Shown here: positions 7,550 through 14,380 of the stretch, one piece after another
How the letters are laid out: each line of letters begins with the position of its first letter
Position numbering within the stretch: position 1 is the stretch's first letter
DNA from: a virus
Virus record (IMG/VR): IMGVR_UViG_3300042564_004864
Coordinates: 1-22,537 of that record
Strand: one strand, 5' to 3'
DNA: 22,537 bases
Made by a program: the position numbers and the translations under genes
Notes under the pieces: model-generated
The model's input: the letters and a program-made list of their open reading frames with translations, nothing else
Databases searched by the model: none
Told to the model about the DNA's origin: nothing

Positions 7550-9397
7550 ATGACTTTTCGTTTTAGCGTCTCCGATTTTATGGGGGCGCGTCGCGCTGAT
7601 TTCGACGTGAGCGGCATCACGCTTCTGGTCGGTGATGGTGGCGCAAGCAAAAGCTCGCTGCTGCGGGCCATCGGGGCCGTCACCACCGGCGAGACGATCC
7701 CGGTGAAGGGGATCAAGAAGAGCGAGGCTCTGCGTTTGGTTCGCAGCGGCGCGGAGAAGGGGCGCGTCGAATGGGCCGGAGAAGGGTTCAAGCAGACCGC
7801 CAGCTATCCAAAGGCCGAAGTGACGCTCGACAAGGGCGGAGAGGCCAGCCCGCCCTCCGTGTCGCTCTATGCCGCCGGTCTGGTCGATCTTCTGGACAAG
7901 CCCCTCAAGGACCGCGCCGCAGTGCTCTATCCATTGCTAAAGGCAGAGCCAACGCACGTTGACCTGCTCAATGAGATGCGCGATCTGTCGGCCTCTGAAG
8001 TTGCCGCGCTTCTCAATCCGCAGGAACGCGACCAACTGCCCTCCGGAAAAGAAGCCGAGGTGATGACCGGGCTCAAACTCAACCCGGAACGTGGCGAAGA
8101 CAAGCGGCTGTATCGTCTGCTCACGAAGACGTGGAAGGCGATCAAGGATAAAGGCTGGAACACGGTTCACGCCGATCACGCCAGCGCGGCCACCGATGTT
8201 AAGCGCGATTGGAAGAAGGTCACGCAACAGACCTGGGGCGCTGTCGCCGGGGAAACGTGGTTGCCGGAGGGTTATGACGATTCTCTGCACACGCACAGCT
8301 TGGCCGATCTGGAAGCGGCGGCGCGCGCGGCCCAGACGAAGCTCGAAGCTGCGATCAAGGCTGAAGGCGCTGGTGAGGCCGTCCTGGCCGATTTGCAGGC
8401 CAAGGCTGCGCTTATCGGCCCGCGCACCAAAGAGCAGGCCGATGCTGCGGCAGAGTCCACTAAGCAGGAAAAGGCTTGGCAGGAATTTAGCACCCGCTCG
8501 AATCCGATGGTGCCGACCGAACCGATCCCGTGCCCGCATTGCAACCAGGGCGTTTCCATCGTTCAAGACCTGACCGGGCATCGCCTGGAGAAGTCCGACA
8601 AGGTGACGGCGGAAGCTATCGCAGCAGCGAAGGAGGCGCGGGCGAAATACGATGCCGACCGCAAGGCTCAAAGTGACAAGACCGATGCGGCTATCAAGGC
8701 CGAGCGCGCCGCGTTCGCCGCTTTGCAGGAAGCCAAGAACGCCGAGGCAAAGCTCACAGAACTGGCGGCGACGGCTGGCAGCGATGTTTCGGTCGCAGAT
8801 GCCCGCACGGCCAAGGCGGCGGCGGATGCTCTATTGGCGGCTTACCGCGCTGCTGCCGAGTCTTCGGCGCTTCATCGGGTGATCGTCGCCAATATCGCCA
8901 TCGCTGCGATCCTGTCGGAAGACAAGGGCCTACGTAAGCGGAAACTGTCTCAGGCGCTGGATGCGTTCAATAAGGCCATCCTGTCGCCTCTGGTCGAGGC
9001 CGCGAACGCCGGGCTCCCGGCGCAAGCATCGCGCTCTGCCATTTGGCAGCCGGTGACGATGAGCGAGGATTTCGAGGCTGAATACGGCGGGCGCGGCTTT
9101 CCGATGCTCTGCAAATCGGAGCAGCAGCGGTGCCGTTTCGTTTTCCAAATCGCCATCGCCAAGCTGGACGATTCGGCCTTGGTGCTGATCGATGACGCGG
9201 AAACGATCCCGATGGAATCGCGGCCCGGCCTGCTGAAGATGCTGAAAACGGTCGGCATCAAGGCTGTCGTTGCCATGATGCTTGCAAAGCCCGATATGGC
9301 CCCCGATCTGGTGGCTGCTAAGCTGGGCGCAACCTATTGGGTCGAGGGCGGCGAGTGCATGACGCGCGCCGAAGCGATCAGCAGCAAGGCGGCGTAG
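7550..9397 (+). CDS. Rad50/SbcC-like ATPase with zinc-hook CxxC
   Basis: A 615-aa SMC/Rad50-type ATPase. Walker A is GDGGASKSS (28-36), with Ser in place of the usual Gly before Lys. Coiled-coil arms rich in Ala, Glu and Lys run about 250-325 and 345-440, separated by CPHC (328-331), which matches a Rad50 zinc hook. The C-terminal half has the signature-like KSEQQR (522-527) and Walker B ALVLIDDAE (543-551). Such proteins hold and process DNA ends, normally with an Mre11/SbcD nuclease; none is seen nearby, so a partner may be the RecB-like nuclease or a host protein. Start is ATG 7550 with AAAGGAG; the frame is open from 7469 but that part overlaps the promoter. The length is short for Rad50, typical for phage versions. 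Confidence 0.82.
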   Translation: MTFRFSVSDFMGARRADFDVSGITLLVGDGGASKSSLLRAIGAVTTGETIPVKGIKKSEALRLVRSGAEKGRVEWAGEGFKQTASYPKAEVTLDKGGEASPPSVSLYAAGLVDLLDKPLKDRAAVLYPLLKAEPTHVDLLNEMRDLSASEVAALLNPQERDQLPSGKEAEVMTGLKLNPERGEDKRLYRLLTKTWKAIKDKGWNTVHADHASAATDVKRDWKKVTQQTWGAVAGETWLPEGYDDSLHTHSLADLEAAARAAQTKLEAAIKAEGAGEAVLADLQAKAALIGPRTKEQADAAAESTKQEKAWQEFSTRSNPMVPTEPIPCPHCNQGVSIVQDLTGHRLEKSDKVTAEAIAAAKEARAKYDADRKAQSDKTDAAIKAERAAFAALQEAKNAEAKLTELAATAGSDVSVADARTAKAAADALLAAYRAAAESSALHRVIVANIAIAAILSEDKGLRKRKLSQALDAFNKAILSPLVEAANAGLPAQASRSAIWQPVTMSEDFEAEYGGRGFPMLCKSEQQRCRFVFQIAIAKLDDSALVLIDDAETIPMESRPGLLKMLKTVGIKAVVAMMLAKPDMAPDLVAAKLGATYWVEGGECMTRAEAISSKAA

Positions 9398-9398
9398 C

Positions 9399-9578
9399 AT
9401 GGGCAACCCGCCGCCGATCAATTCCTTCGATGATGGGTACCAGGCCGCGCTGCATGACGTGCTGGCGCAGCTTGGTCGCCTTCAATCCGACAACAACTAT
9501 GAACGCAGCGGGATTTACCGCTCAATTTCCGAAACTCAGGCGTTGCTCGCTAGGCACGACGCCAAGGGCAACCTCTAG
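9399..9578 (+). CDS. Small phage protein (59 aa), unknown
   Basis: A short gene filling the gap between the Rad50-like ATPase and the next large gene. It begins one base after the previous stop, with AAGGCGG upstream of the ATG, and ends 9 bp before the next GTG. The product starts MGNPPPINSFDDGYQAALHD and is soluble, slightly acidic and helical in the middle (LHDVLAQLGRLQSDNNYERS). No known domain. Reality rests on packing within the operon and on a plausible ribosome site. Confidence 0.62.
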   Translation: MGNPPPINSFDDGYQAALHDVLAQLGRLQSDNNYERSGIYRSISETQALLARHDAKGNL

Positions 9579-9587
9579 GAGATAATC

Positions 9588-11408
9588 GTGACCGAACCGA
9601 AGAAGCCGCCTCCCTTCACTGCCGACAATCTGCCTGAAGCGGCGCGGGCGTTCTTTGATGACGAAAAGGGCGCTGGCGAGCGCGCGGCAAGAAAAATTGT
9701 GCGGGATTTAGACGATCACGCAGCAAAGGTTATCAACAGCCTCTGCGCCGCCCACCCCGGCCTGCGCGAATGGCTGCTGAACGGCACGGCCCCGGTTGCG
9801 ACGCATGAGCCGCCGGAGGTCGATACCAGACTACTCTCCGAAGCGCACCGCTTGATCGGCGATATGACCCTTCAGGGCGATGCTTTGAAGCGTGGCCTGG
9901 AAGGGTTCTTGCAAATCGTCTGTCAGACCCACCGCCCCGCCGCCGATCCGGTGCGGTTCGCGCTGGAGAAGGTGACGGATGAGCGGTGGAACCGCTTCCT
10001 CGGTTACATCGTCCAGGCCGTAGAAACCCCTGAGGCGAGTTTAGACTATGTGGTGCGCTCTCAACTCGCCGAAATCCTCCCCGTCGCAAAGTCGTGGGCG
10101 GAACTGACGGATGCGGAAGGGGCGATGATCATCCGTAATGCGTGCAAGGCCGCAGCCATAACCGGTACTGAAGCGGAAGCCGTCGCCTCCCTCCGCGCCA
10201 GCCTGTCCGCCTACGCCCCGCCGCCGCGCGCGGTAGAGGTGACGCCGGAGGTGATGGAAGCATTTACCGAGGCTTGGTGCGCGCTAAATGAGCAAAACGG
10301 CCAAACGTTCACGGATGAGCCGGGTTACGAGAACCTTTCCCGACCGATAATGACCGCTCACCTATCCAGCTTCCGCGCCGCCATTGCCGTCGCCAACTCC
10401 CAAGCCAACGCGCGCGAAAGCGATGCCGTCGCGGAAGTGGCGCGGCTGCGTGATCTGGTGGAGCAGTGCGAACGGAAAATCGCGCGCAAAGATGCAGTGC
10501 TGGCGCATCCCGAAATCCAGGCGCTACTCAACAAGATCGGCTTTGGGGTTGAACCCGGCGAAACGGAAGTGGAGCGACTGAAGGGCGAGGCGCGCGCTAG
10601 CTTGGCCGACATTGTCCGGCTACGAAGCGACATTGCAAACCTTGATGCTGCTGTGAAAGGCGCTGTTGACCGTGCGGGCGAAGAGGCGCGAGAAGTGGAG
10701 CGGTTGCGTTCCCTGATAGGCGACGACAACATCGCCGCGCTGACCGAGGGTCGGGCGCGCATCATCGCCGCGAACCAAGCGCCGGGCATGCCGCATGCGG
10801 CTTGCCACGCCTGCCGGATTGGCGACTATTGCGAAAGCGCGGACTGTCCGAATGCAAGGCTAGAAATCGAGCGGCTGGAAGGCGAGCTTGAGCAGGCCGA
10901 GGCGCAGTTAGATCATGCGAACGTCGAGCTTGGGTTGATCGTCAGCGAGCGCGACGCCCTTAAAGTCGAGGTGGCGCGGCTGACCAAGGAGCGTGACGAG
11001 GCGCGCGAAAAGCTGGCTTCATCCTGCCAAGCCTTGCGCGACGAAAGCGACGATTACTTTACGCAACTCAAGGCAACCCAAGCTCACGCCGCCAAGCTGG
11101 AAGCGATGCTGACGGTGCCGGGCATTGTCGGCCCGGTCATGTTGTGGCGACCTTTTGAACAACGGTTTCTCTTCGGCTGGAAAGACGCCGAATTTTCCAT
11201 CTGCTTTCGCCCGCGCGATCAAAGTGCGCACTGGATGATCTGGCATGCCGTCGGCCTTGAGCTTCGCCAGACCCCCGCGCCGGAAGCGGAAGAGAAGCGC
11301 TACCGCATCCGCCTCTTTCCGCCCAACGCCCATATCGAGTTCACCACCGAACCGATGACGCGCGCCGATGCCGAGCACTTCGGCGAAGTGATCGGTCCAG
11401 TCAATTGA
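9588..11408 (+). CDS. Large coiled-coil phage protein (Ea22-like), unknown
   Basis: A 606-aa protein starting at GTG 9588 behind TAGGAGATAATC. The N-terminal third is helical. Residues about 285-375 and 430-510 are coiled coil (VERLKGEARASLADIVRLRS, ERDALKVEVARLTKERDEAR). Between them is a Cys-rich patch (HAACHACRIGDYCESADCPN) that could bind zinc. The C-terminal ~95 residues look globular with Trp and Arg (FEQRFLFGWKDAEFSICFRP). Mosaic proteins of this kind occur in the accessory region of lambdoid phages as Ea22-like genes. Function is unknown; the likeness is in architecture, not in a specific motif. The end overlaps the next start by 4 bp. Confidence 0.75.
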   Translation: MTEPKKPPPFTADNLPEAARAFFDDEKGAGERAARKIVRDLDDHAAKVINSLCAAHPGLREWLLNGTAPVATHEPPEVDTRLLSEAHRLIGDMTLQGDALKRGLEGFLQIVCQTHRPAADPVRFALEKVTDERWNRFLGYIVQAVETPEASLDYVVRSQLAEILPVAKSWAELTDAEGAMIIRNACKAAAITGTEAEAVASLRASLSAYAPPPRAVEVTPEVMEAFTEAWCALNEQNGQTFTDEPGYENLSRPIMTAHLSSFRAAIAVANSQANARESDAVAEVARLRDLVEQCERKIARKDAVLAHPEIQALLNKIGFGVEPGETEVERLKGEARASLADIVRLRSDIANLDAAVKGAVDRAGEEAREVERLRSLIGDDNIAALTEGRARIIAANQAPGMPHAACHACRIGDYCESADCPNARLEIERLEGELEQAEAQLDHANVELGLIVSERDALKVEVARLTKERDEAREKLASSCQALRDESDDYFTQLKATQAHAAKLEAMLTVPGIVGPVMLWRPFEQRFLFGWKDAEFSICFRPRDQSAHWMIWHAVGLELRQTPAPEAEEKRYRIRLFPPNAHIEFTTEPMTRADAEHFGEVIGPVN

Positions 11409-11596
11409 CACCTTACGCCCTGGTTCTAGCCATCGGCCTGCTTCACGGGCCGGGGGCCAAGATACTCGACACCGAAGAGCGCTATGCGACGATGCGGGAA
11501 TGCCGGGAAGAGGCCAAAAAACTCAACACCGGCCCCCGCGTAATTCCCCGCACCGACGCGCGCTGCATCAATCTCACCGAATTTTACCAGGAGTAA
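11405..11596 (+). CDS. Small protein with hydrophobic N-terminus
   Basis: A 63-aa protein that starts at TTG 11405, overlapping the previous stop (TTGA). Residues 4-15 are hydrophobic (YALVLAIGLLHG), possibly a weak signal or membrane anchor. The remainder has two Cys (MRECREEA and DARCINL), a layout seen in small exported proteins of alphaproteobacterial phages. The start codon is the main uncertainty; no ATG gives a sensible alternative. It is followed by a strong AGGAG site for the next gene. Confidence 0.58.
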   Translation: MTPYALVLAIGLLHGPGAKILDTEERYATMRECREEAKKLNTGPRVIPRTDARCINLTEFYQE

Positions 11597-11600
11597 CCAC

Positions 11601-12152
11601 ATGACCGAAGAAGCAAGCCTGTTTCCGCCGGGCTCCCTGCCCTACCCGCGCCCGCAGCGCAATTCGGATTCCGTCATTCGCGCTGCTGTCGAAGACATCC
11701 TGCCAGATGTGATGGTTTGGGCTGGCGATGGCGACCGCGATGTTCTCCGTGATGATCTCGTGGCTTCTTTCAAGCTCGACCGCGACACATACGGCACCGC
11801 CCGACATTTGGAGCAAGAGCGGTTTTGGGGCGATGTTGATGATTCCCTGTTGGACATCCTCTCGCGCATCAACGTAACCGGGCACTATGACCGCGCCGTC
11901 GAAAAGTGGGTTGCTGAAAACGCCATTAAGCCGACGCACGTCATCGGCGACCGCGTGCGTTTCTATCGGGCGCATCGCCTGAATGGCGAGCCCGCTGGCC
12001 TGGAGTATGCTGGGATCATCGACAGGATCGACGCCAAGCGCGCGGAATACGGAATCAGCATCGGCGAGCGCAATAGCTGGTGTGTGGTCCGTTTCGAGCA
12101 CGTCATCGGGCATGCTGATGAAGATGCGCCATTGGGTGAGCAGACGAAATAA
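11601..12152 (+). CDS. Phage protein of unknown function (183 aa)
   Basis: Starts at ATG 11601 with CAGGAG eight bases before it, and ends just before a terminator, so it is the last gene of the Rad50-like operon. The product is soluble and acidic, with RAAVEDILPDVMVWAGDGDR near the start. The C-terminal half has a small beta-rich stretch (VIGDRVRFYRAHRLNGEPAG and YGISIGERNSWCVVRFEHV) like a short SH3-type or KOW-like barrel. No family recognised. Confidence 0.75.
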   Translation: MTEEASLFPPGSLPYPRPQRNSDSVIRAAVEDILPDVMVWAGDGDRDVLRDDLVASFKLDRDTYGTARHLEQERFWGDVDDSLLDILSRINVTGHYDRAVEKWVAENAIKPTHVIGDRVRFYRAHRLNGEPAGLEYAGIIDRIDAKRAEYGISIGERNSWCVVRFEHVIGHADEDAPLGEQTK

Positions 12153-12167
12153 GGAGCGCACAGACTT

Positions 12168-12192
12168 GGGCCGTCATCGCGCGGCCCTTTTT
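12168..12192 (+). terminator. Rho-independent terminator
   Basis: GGGCCG / CGGCCC stem (12168-12173 with 12182-12187) followed by TTTTT. It ends the Rad50-like operon immediately before the next promoter. Confidence 0.88.
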
Positions 12193-12215
12193 AATTGCTT
12201 TTTCTCATCTCCCTC

Positions 12216-12244
12216 TTGCGGATTATGAGATTTGCGCATAAGCT
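12216..12244 (+). promoter_or_regulatory. Promoter of the small-gene operon
   Basis: TTGCGG (12216-12221), 17 bp, TAAGCT (12239-12244). The spacer carries ATGAGATTTGCGCA. The flank TGCTTTTTCTCATCTCCC (from 12196) is closely similar to that of the Rad50-operon promoter at 7472-7490. Confidence 0.62.
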
Positions 12245-12274
12245 TAGGCCATACAAATCGCGCAGGGGGACGAC

Positions 12275-12352
12275 ATGATTGATCTACTTCTCGTAATCGC
12301 ATGCACTGGCCTTGCTGAAGCGCTTCTTGCGTTTGGGCTGCTATGGCGATGA
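12275..12352 (+). CDS. 25-aa single-pass membrane peptide
   Basis: ATG 12275 behind AGGGGGA encodes a 25-residue peptide that is almost wholly hydrophobic: it starts MIDLLLVIACTGLAEALLAF and ends LLWR. It would insert as a single transmembrane helix. It is the first gene after the promoter and its TGA overlaps the next ATG (ATGA), so it probably is translated. Function unknown; small membrane peptides of phages can affect lysis, superinfection or entry. Confidence 0.55.
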   Translation: MIDLLLVIACTGLAEALLAFGLLWR

Positions 12353-12516
12353 CCAAACCGGAAGATTGGCCTTTGGTGGCCGATGAGTTGCGAAAGGCTC
12401 GGCAGCGGCTCTCTGACGCCGAGTGGGCCGGTCGCAAAGACAGCGAAGCAGCCGCAGCCGTGCGGTCGCTGCTTCAAGCGCAAACATGGGGCCAACTGCG
12501 GGTTCCGCCATTCTAG
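12349..12516 (+). CDS. Small soluble protein (55 aa), unknown
   Basis: ATG 12349 overlaps the stop of the membrane peptide as ATGA; an ATG two codons earlier (12343) is also possible. The product starts MTKPEDWPLVADELRKARQR and is a charged helix with Ala-rich middle. No family recognised. Its stop is 9 bp upstream of the next ATG, with AGGGGG between. Confidence 0.55.
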   Translation: MTKPEDWPLVADELRKARQRLSDAEWAGRKDSEAAAAVRSLLQAQTWGQLRVPPF

Positions 12517-12524
12517 GGGGTGTT

Positions 12525-12812
12525 ATGATCGACCTAACCGTGACCGGCCACGCAGAGCCGGAACAGGACCGCGCGGAGATTGCGCGGCTGCTGAAAGAGT
12601 ACGGCCTTGGCGCGGTGTGTTTGCTGCGGGATCACAGCATTTACACCGTGTTTGAAAAGCCGGATTGCGCCAACTGGAACCTCGGCGACAATTTCGAGTG
12701 CTATCACAAACATGACGGGACTTACCCGGCAATCGGCGGGCACGAAAACGACATCATCCGCGTCTTCCCGCCCGGCACGCGCCTGCGGGTAACGGTGCAG
12801 GTGGTGGAATGA
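12525..12812 (+). CDS. Phage protein of unknown function (95 aa)
   Basis: Start at ATG 12525 behind AGGGGG. The same frame is open upstream, but that part overlaps the previous gene. The product begins MIDLTVTGHAEPEQDRAEIA and looks like a small alpha/beta protein ending in a beta strand with basic residues (PPGTRLRVTVQVVE). One Cys-His patch (CANW, FECYHKH) is visible without a clear metal site. It overlaps the next gene by 4 bp (ATGA). Confidence 0.68.
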   Translation: MIDLTVTGHAEPEQDRAEIARLLKEYGLGAVCLLRDHSIYTVFEKPDCANWNLGDNFECYHKHDGTYPAIGGHENDIIRVFPPGTRLRVTVQVVE

Positions 12813-12991
12813 GCGGTCCATTACTATCGGATCGGCCAAAGACAAAATACGGTTTCCCGAAAATGTGTCTGAACTGCACTGGCGTGGGCGACGAAGCTGC
12901 GGTCCCGCCAACGTTCTGGTGTTCTGTTTGGAGGCGGCAGGTTGATGAGGAGTATTTTTGCCAAAAGCACAAAACACTGAGCCGGACCTAA
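12809..12991 (+). CDS. Small Cys-rich zinc-ribbon-like protein (60 aa)
   Basis: ATG 12809 overlaps the previous stop by 4 bp. The product has CLNC at 20-23, then Cys 38 (FWCSVWRR) and Cys 51 with His (YFCQKHK), a spacing compatible with a zinc ribbon. Such phage miniproteins can bind nucleic acids or host RNA polymerase, but no specific target is readable. Confidence 0.62.
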   Translation: MSGPLLSDRPKTKYGFPKMCLNCTGVGDEAAVPPTFWCSVWRRQVDEEYFCQKHKTLSRT

Positions 12992-13023
12992 AGCCAGGGG
13001 CGAGCGCATTGCCCCCTCCGATG

Positions 13024-13049
13024 AACCGCCGCAGGGGTGGCGGGTTTTT
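13024..13049 (+). terminator. Rho-independent terminator
   Basis: AACCGCC / GGCGGGTT stem (13024-13030 with 13039-13045) with a T run to 13049. A second GC stem, GGGGC / GCCCC, lies just upstream at 12997-13015. The next ribosome site directly follows, so partial read-through is likely. Confidence 0.65.
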
Positions 13050-13061
13050 GGAGGGATGAAG

Positions 13062-13406
13062 ATGGGCGTGAATATTTGGGTGACGGATGCAGACACTGGC
13101 GAGAAACACCCGGTCTGCTGGGGGGTTAACATGATCGCCCATACTATCGAAGATGGACGGCACGTTGTCACGACGACAGACGGCAAGCATGAAGTCCCGA
13201 TCCGCGAAACCCCCGCCGAGGTCATGGCCCTGGTGGCCGCGAAAGAGCGCGAGCAGGCGCGCGAGCGGATTGCAGCCATGGCGTTGCAGGGCGCGCTTGC
13301 CAATCCTGAGCGTGTCGGCAACGGGTTTTGCGCGCCAATCGATGAAGCCATAAAATACGCCGACGGGCTCCTCGACGCTCTGGCCGCGCGGGGGGAACGT
13401 TCCTAA
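13062..13406 (+). CDS. Phage protein of unknown function (114 aa)
   Basis: Start placed at ATG 13062, six bases after GGAGGG; the in-frame ATG at 13056 abuts that site and is unlikely. The product begins MGVNIWVTDADTGEKHPVCW, with a beta-rich first half and a helical Ala/Glu/Arg-rich second half (ALVAAKEREQARERIAAMAL). Not recognised. Its TAA shares bases with the next ATG (TAATG). Confidence 0.66.
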   Translation: MGVNIWVTDADTGEKHPVCWGVNMIAHTIEDGRHVVTTTDGKHEVPIRETPAEVMALVAAKEREQARERIAAMALQGALANPERVGNGFCAPIDEAIKYADGLLDALAARGERS

Positions 13407-13567
13407 TGCGTTGGCGCGGCGCGGGCAAGGGGGCTGTGAATCTGATGAAATGCAAGAAACCGCGTGCCCGAGCCAAGCTCGAAACAGTCCCCGGCGAAGG
13501 TTTGCTGTCAAAAAGGCAACGCCGGAAGATCGCGCGGGAAGCAAAGAAAAGGATGGGCAGGTATTGA
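13406..13567 (+). CDS. Small very basic protein (53 aa)
   Basis: ATG 13406 sits within the stop of the previous gene (TAATG). The product begins MRWRGAGKGAVNLMKCKKPR and ends with KRQRRKIAREAKKRMGRY; over a third of it is Arg or Lys. It may bind nucleic acid. A second in-frame ATG at 13445 is possible. Another open frame overlaps at 13411-13605, but this one has the better translational coupling. Confidence 0.5.
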   Translation: MRWRGAGKGAVNLMKCKKPRARAKLETVPGEGLLSKRQRRKIAREAKKRMGRY

Positions 13568-13617
13568 TTCAGGTGTGCGCTATCAGCGCTAAGAATATGG
13601 TGTGATTTTGTAGGTGA

Positions 13618-13687
13618 GGCCCGCATGGGAGTTGAACCCATCCTTACGCGCTGAGAACGCGTCGTTCTTCCGATAAACTAGCGGGCC
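13618..13687 (-). tRNA. tRNA-Glu (anticodon CUC), phage-borne
   Basis: On the minus strand the 70 nt fold as a cloverleaf. The acceptor is GGCCCGC/GCGGGCC, 7 bp perfect. U8 and A9 are followed by a 4-bp D stem with a short loop containing GG. The anticodon stem is ACGCG/CGCGT, 5 bp, with loop TTCTCAG, which places CTC at 34-36 (plus-strand 13653-13655). The T stem is ATGGG/CCCAT with loop TTCAACT. CCA is not encoded. The D loop is short (7 nt) and the discriminator base reads T, unusual for tRNA-Glu, so identity in vivo is less sure than the fold. Neighbours are phage genes on both sides. Confidence 0.8.
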
Positions 13688-13897
13688 ATAATCATTTCGT
13701 CAAGATTGATATTTGATTGGGATTTGCTTTGCAAATCCTATATTTTCAATTCAAATCAATATTTTAGTTTTTGGGGTTATTAGAGTGAGAGAACCCTATC
13801 TCGATTTTCCTCACCCTGCATCCGACCGCGAAACTCATAATTTAGAAGCCATTGTCTCGCAACGACTTTTGGCAAAATCTCATACTTTCAACCAGCT

Positions 13898-13926
13898 TTA
13901 TTAGACTATCTCATTATTCGCTTGCA
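13898..13926 (-). promoter_or_regulatory. Candidate leftward promoter/operator toward the tRNA
   Basis: On the minus strand TGCAAG (13921-13926), 17 bp, TAATAA (13898-13903), with ATGAGATAGTCTAATAAAG across the -10 box. The first 15 bases form a near dyad, ATnAGA-nnn-TCTnAT. The operator match is excellent; the -35 box is poor. Confidence 0.45.
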
Positions 13927-13950
13927 TGATATTTTATAATATGAGATTAT
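13922..13950 (+). promoter_or_regulatory. Promoter of the integrase-side operon
   Basis: TTGCAT (13922-13927), 17 bp, GATTAT (13945-13950). Its -35 box overlaps that of the leftward candidate. The dyad ATGATATTTTATAATATGA lies in the spacer. It could drive the 14015 gene and the integrase. Confidence 0.55.
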
Positions 13951-14014
13951 TGAAATCGCTCATACAAATCAATGTGATGCTCTTAATGGGTATCTGATTG
14001 GCATAGGAGAAGGC

Positions 14015-14320
14015 ATGACGATGACTTTGCAGCCAAAGCTCGCGACGCCACCGGCCCCGGCGGTCGTGGATAAAAAAGCCGCTGAGGCGTTTGTGGACGC
14101 GCTTATCGGCTGGGAAACTTTAGGCGTGGCAGGCGACGAAGAAATCACCCGCCCCAAAGCACCCGAGGCGCGGGCGCATCTGTCCGCTGTTCTCGGCGAG
14201 CACATGCCCGCATACGCCAATCACGCTAGGCCGGGCAGCCTAAAGGCCGCTTTGCTTGGGGCTTATCTTCGCAGCGTGGCCGAGGTGCTGGACCCGCCGA
14301 AGGTCGAAACTACCGCGTAA
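14015..14320 (+). CDS. Phage protein of unknown function (101 aa)
   Basis: Start at ATG 14015 with AGGAGAAGG just before it. The product begins MTMTLQPKLATPPAPAVVDK and is a small helical protein after a Pro-rich N-terminus, with a possible amphipathic helix (AEAFVDALIGWETLGV). It lacks a clear HTH, so calling it an excisionase is not supported, although its position before the integrase would suit a directionality factor. Gap to the integrase is 60 bp. Confidence 0.68.
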   Translation: MTMTLQPKLATPPAPAVVDKKAAEAFVDALIGWETLGVAGDEEITRPKAPEARAHLSAVLGEHMPAYANHARPGSLKAALLGAYLRSVAEVLDPPKVETTA

Positions 14321-14380
14321 CCAGTCCGCCTACACAAACCCCGCGCCGCAGAATGTGGCCGGTAGATCAGAAGGATCATC

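Larger units (their letters stand above)
13688..14014 (+). other. AT-rich intergenic control region before the integrase genes
   Basis: This stretch is much richer in A and T than its surroundings. It holds a divergent promoter pair around 13898-13950 and the AGGAG site at 14005. The open frame at 13713-13904 has no ribosome site or recognisable domain and I do not call it a gene. AT-rich DNA next to an integrase is a reasonable place for the phage attachment site, but no core repeat can be identified from one copy. Confidence 0.5.

Noticed and set aside
13713-13904. 63-codon frame in the AT-rich region
   Set aside because: No ribosome site, no domain, and it runs across the leftward promoter/operator. 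AT-rich DNA explains its odd composition.
13618-14380. tRNA 3' end as the attachment site of this integrase
   Set aside because: Phage genes lie on both sides of the tRNA and only one copy of any core sequence is available. Without the other att site the claim cannot be supported.
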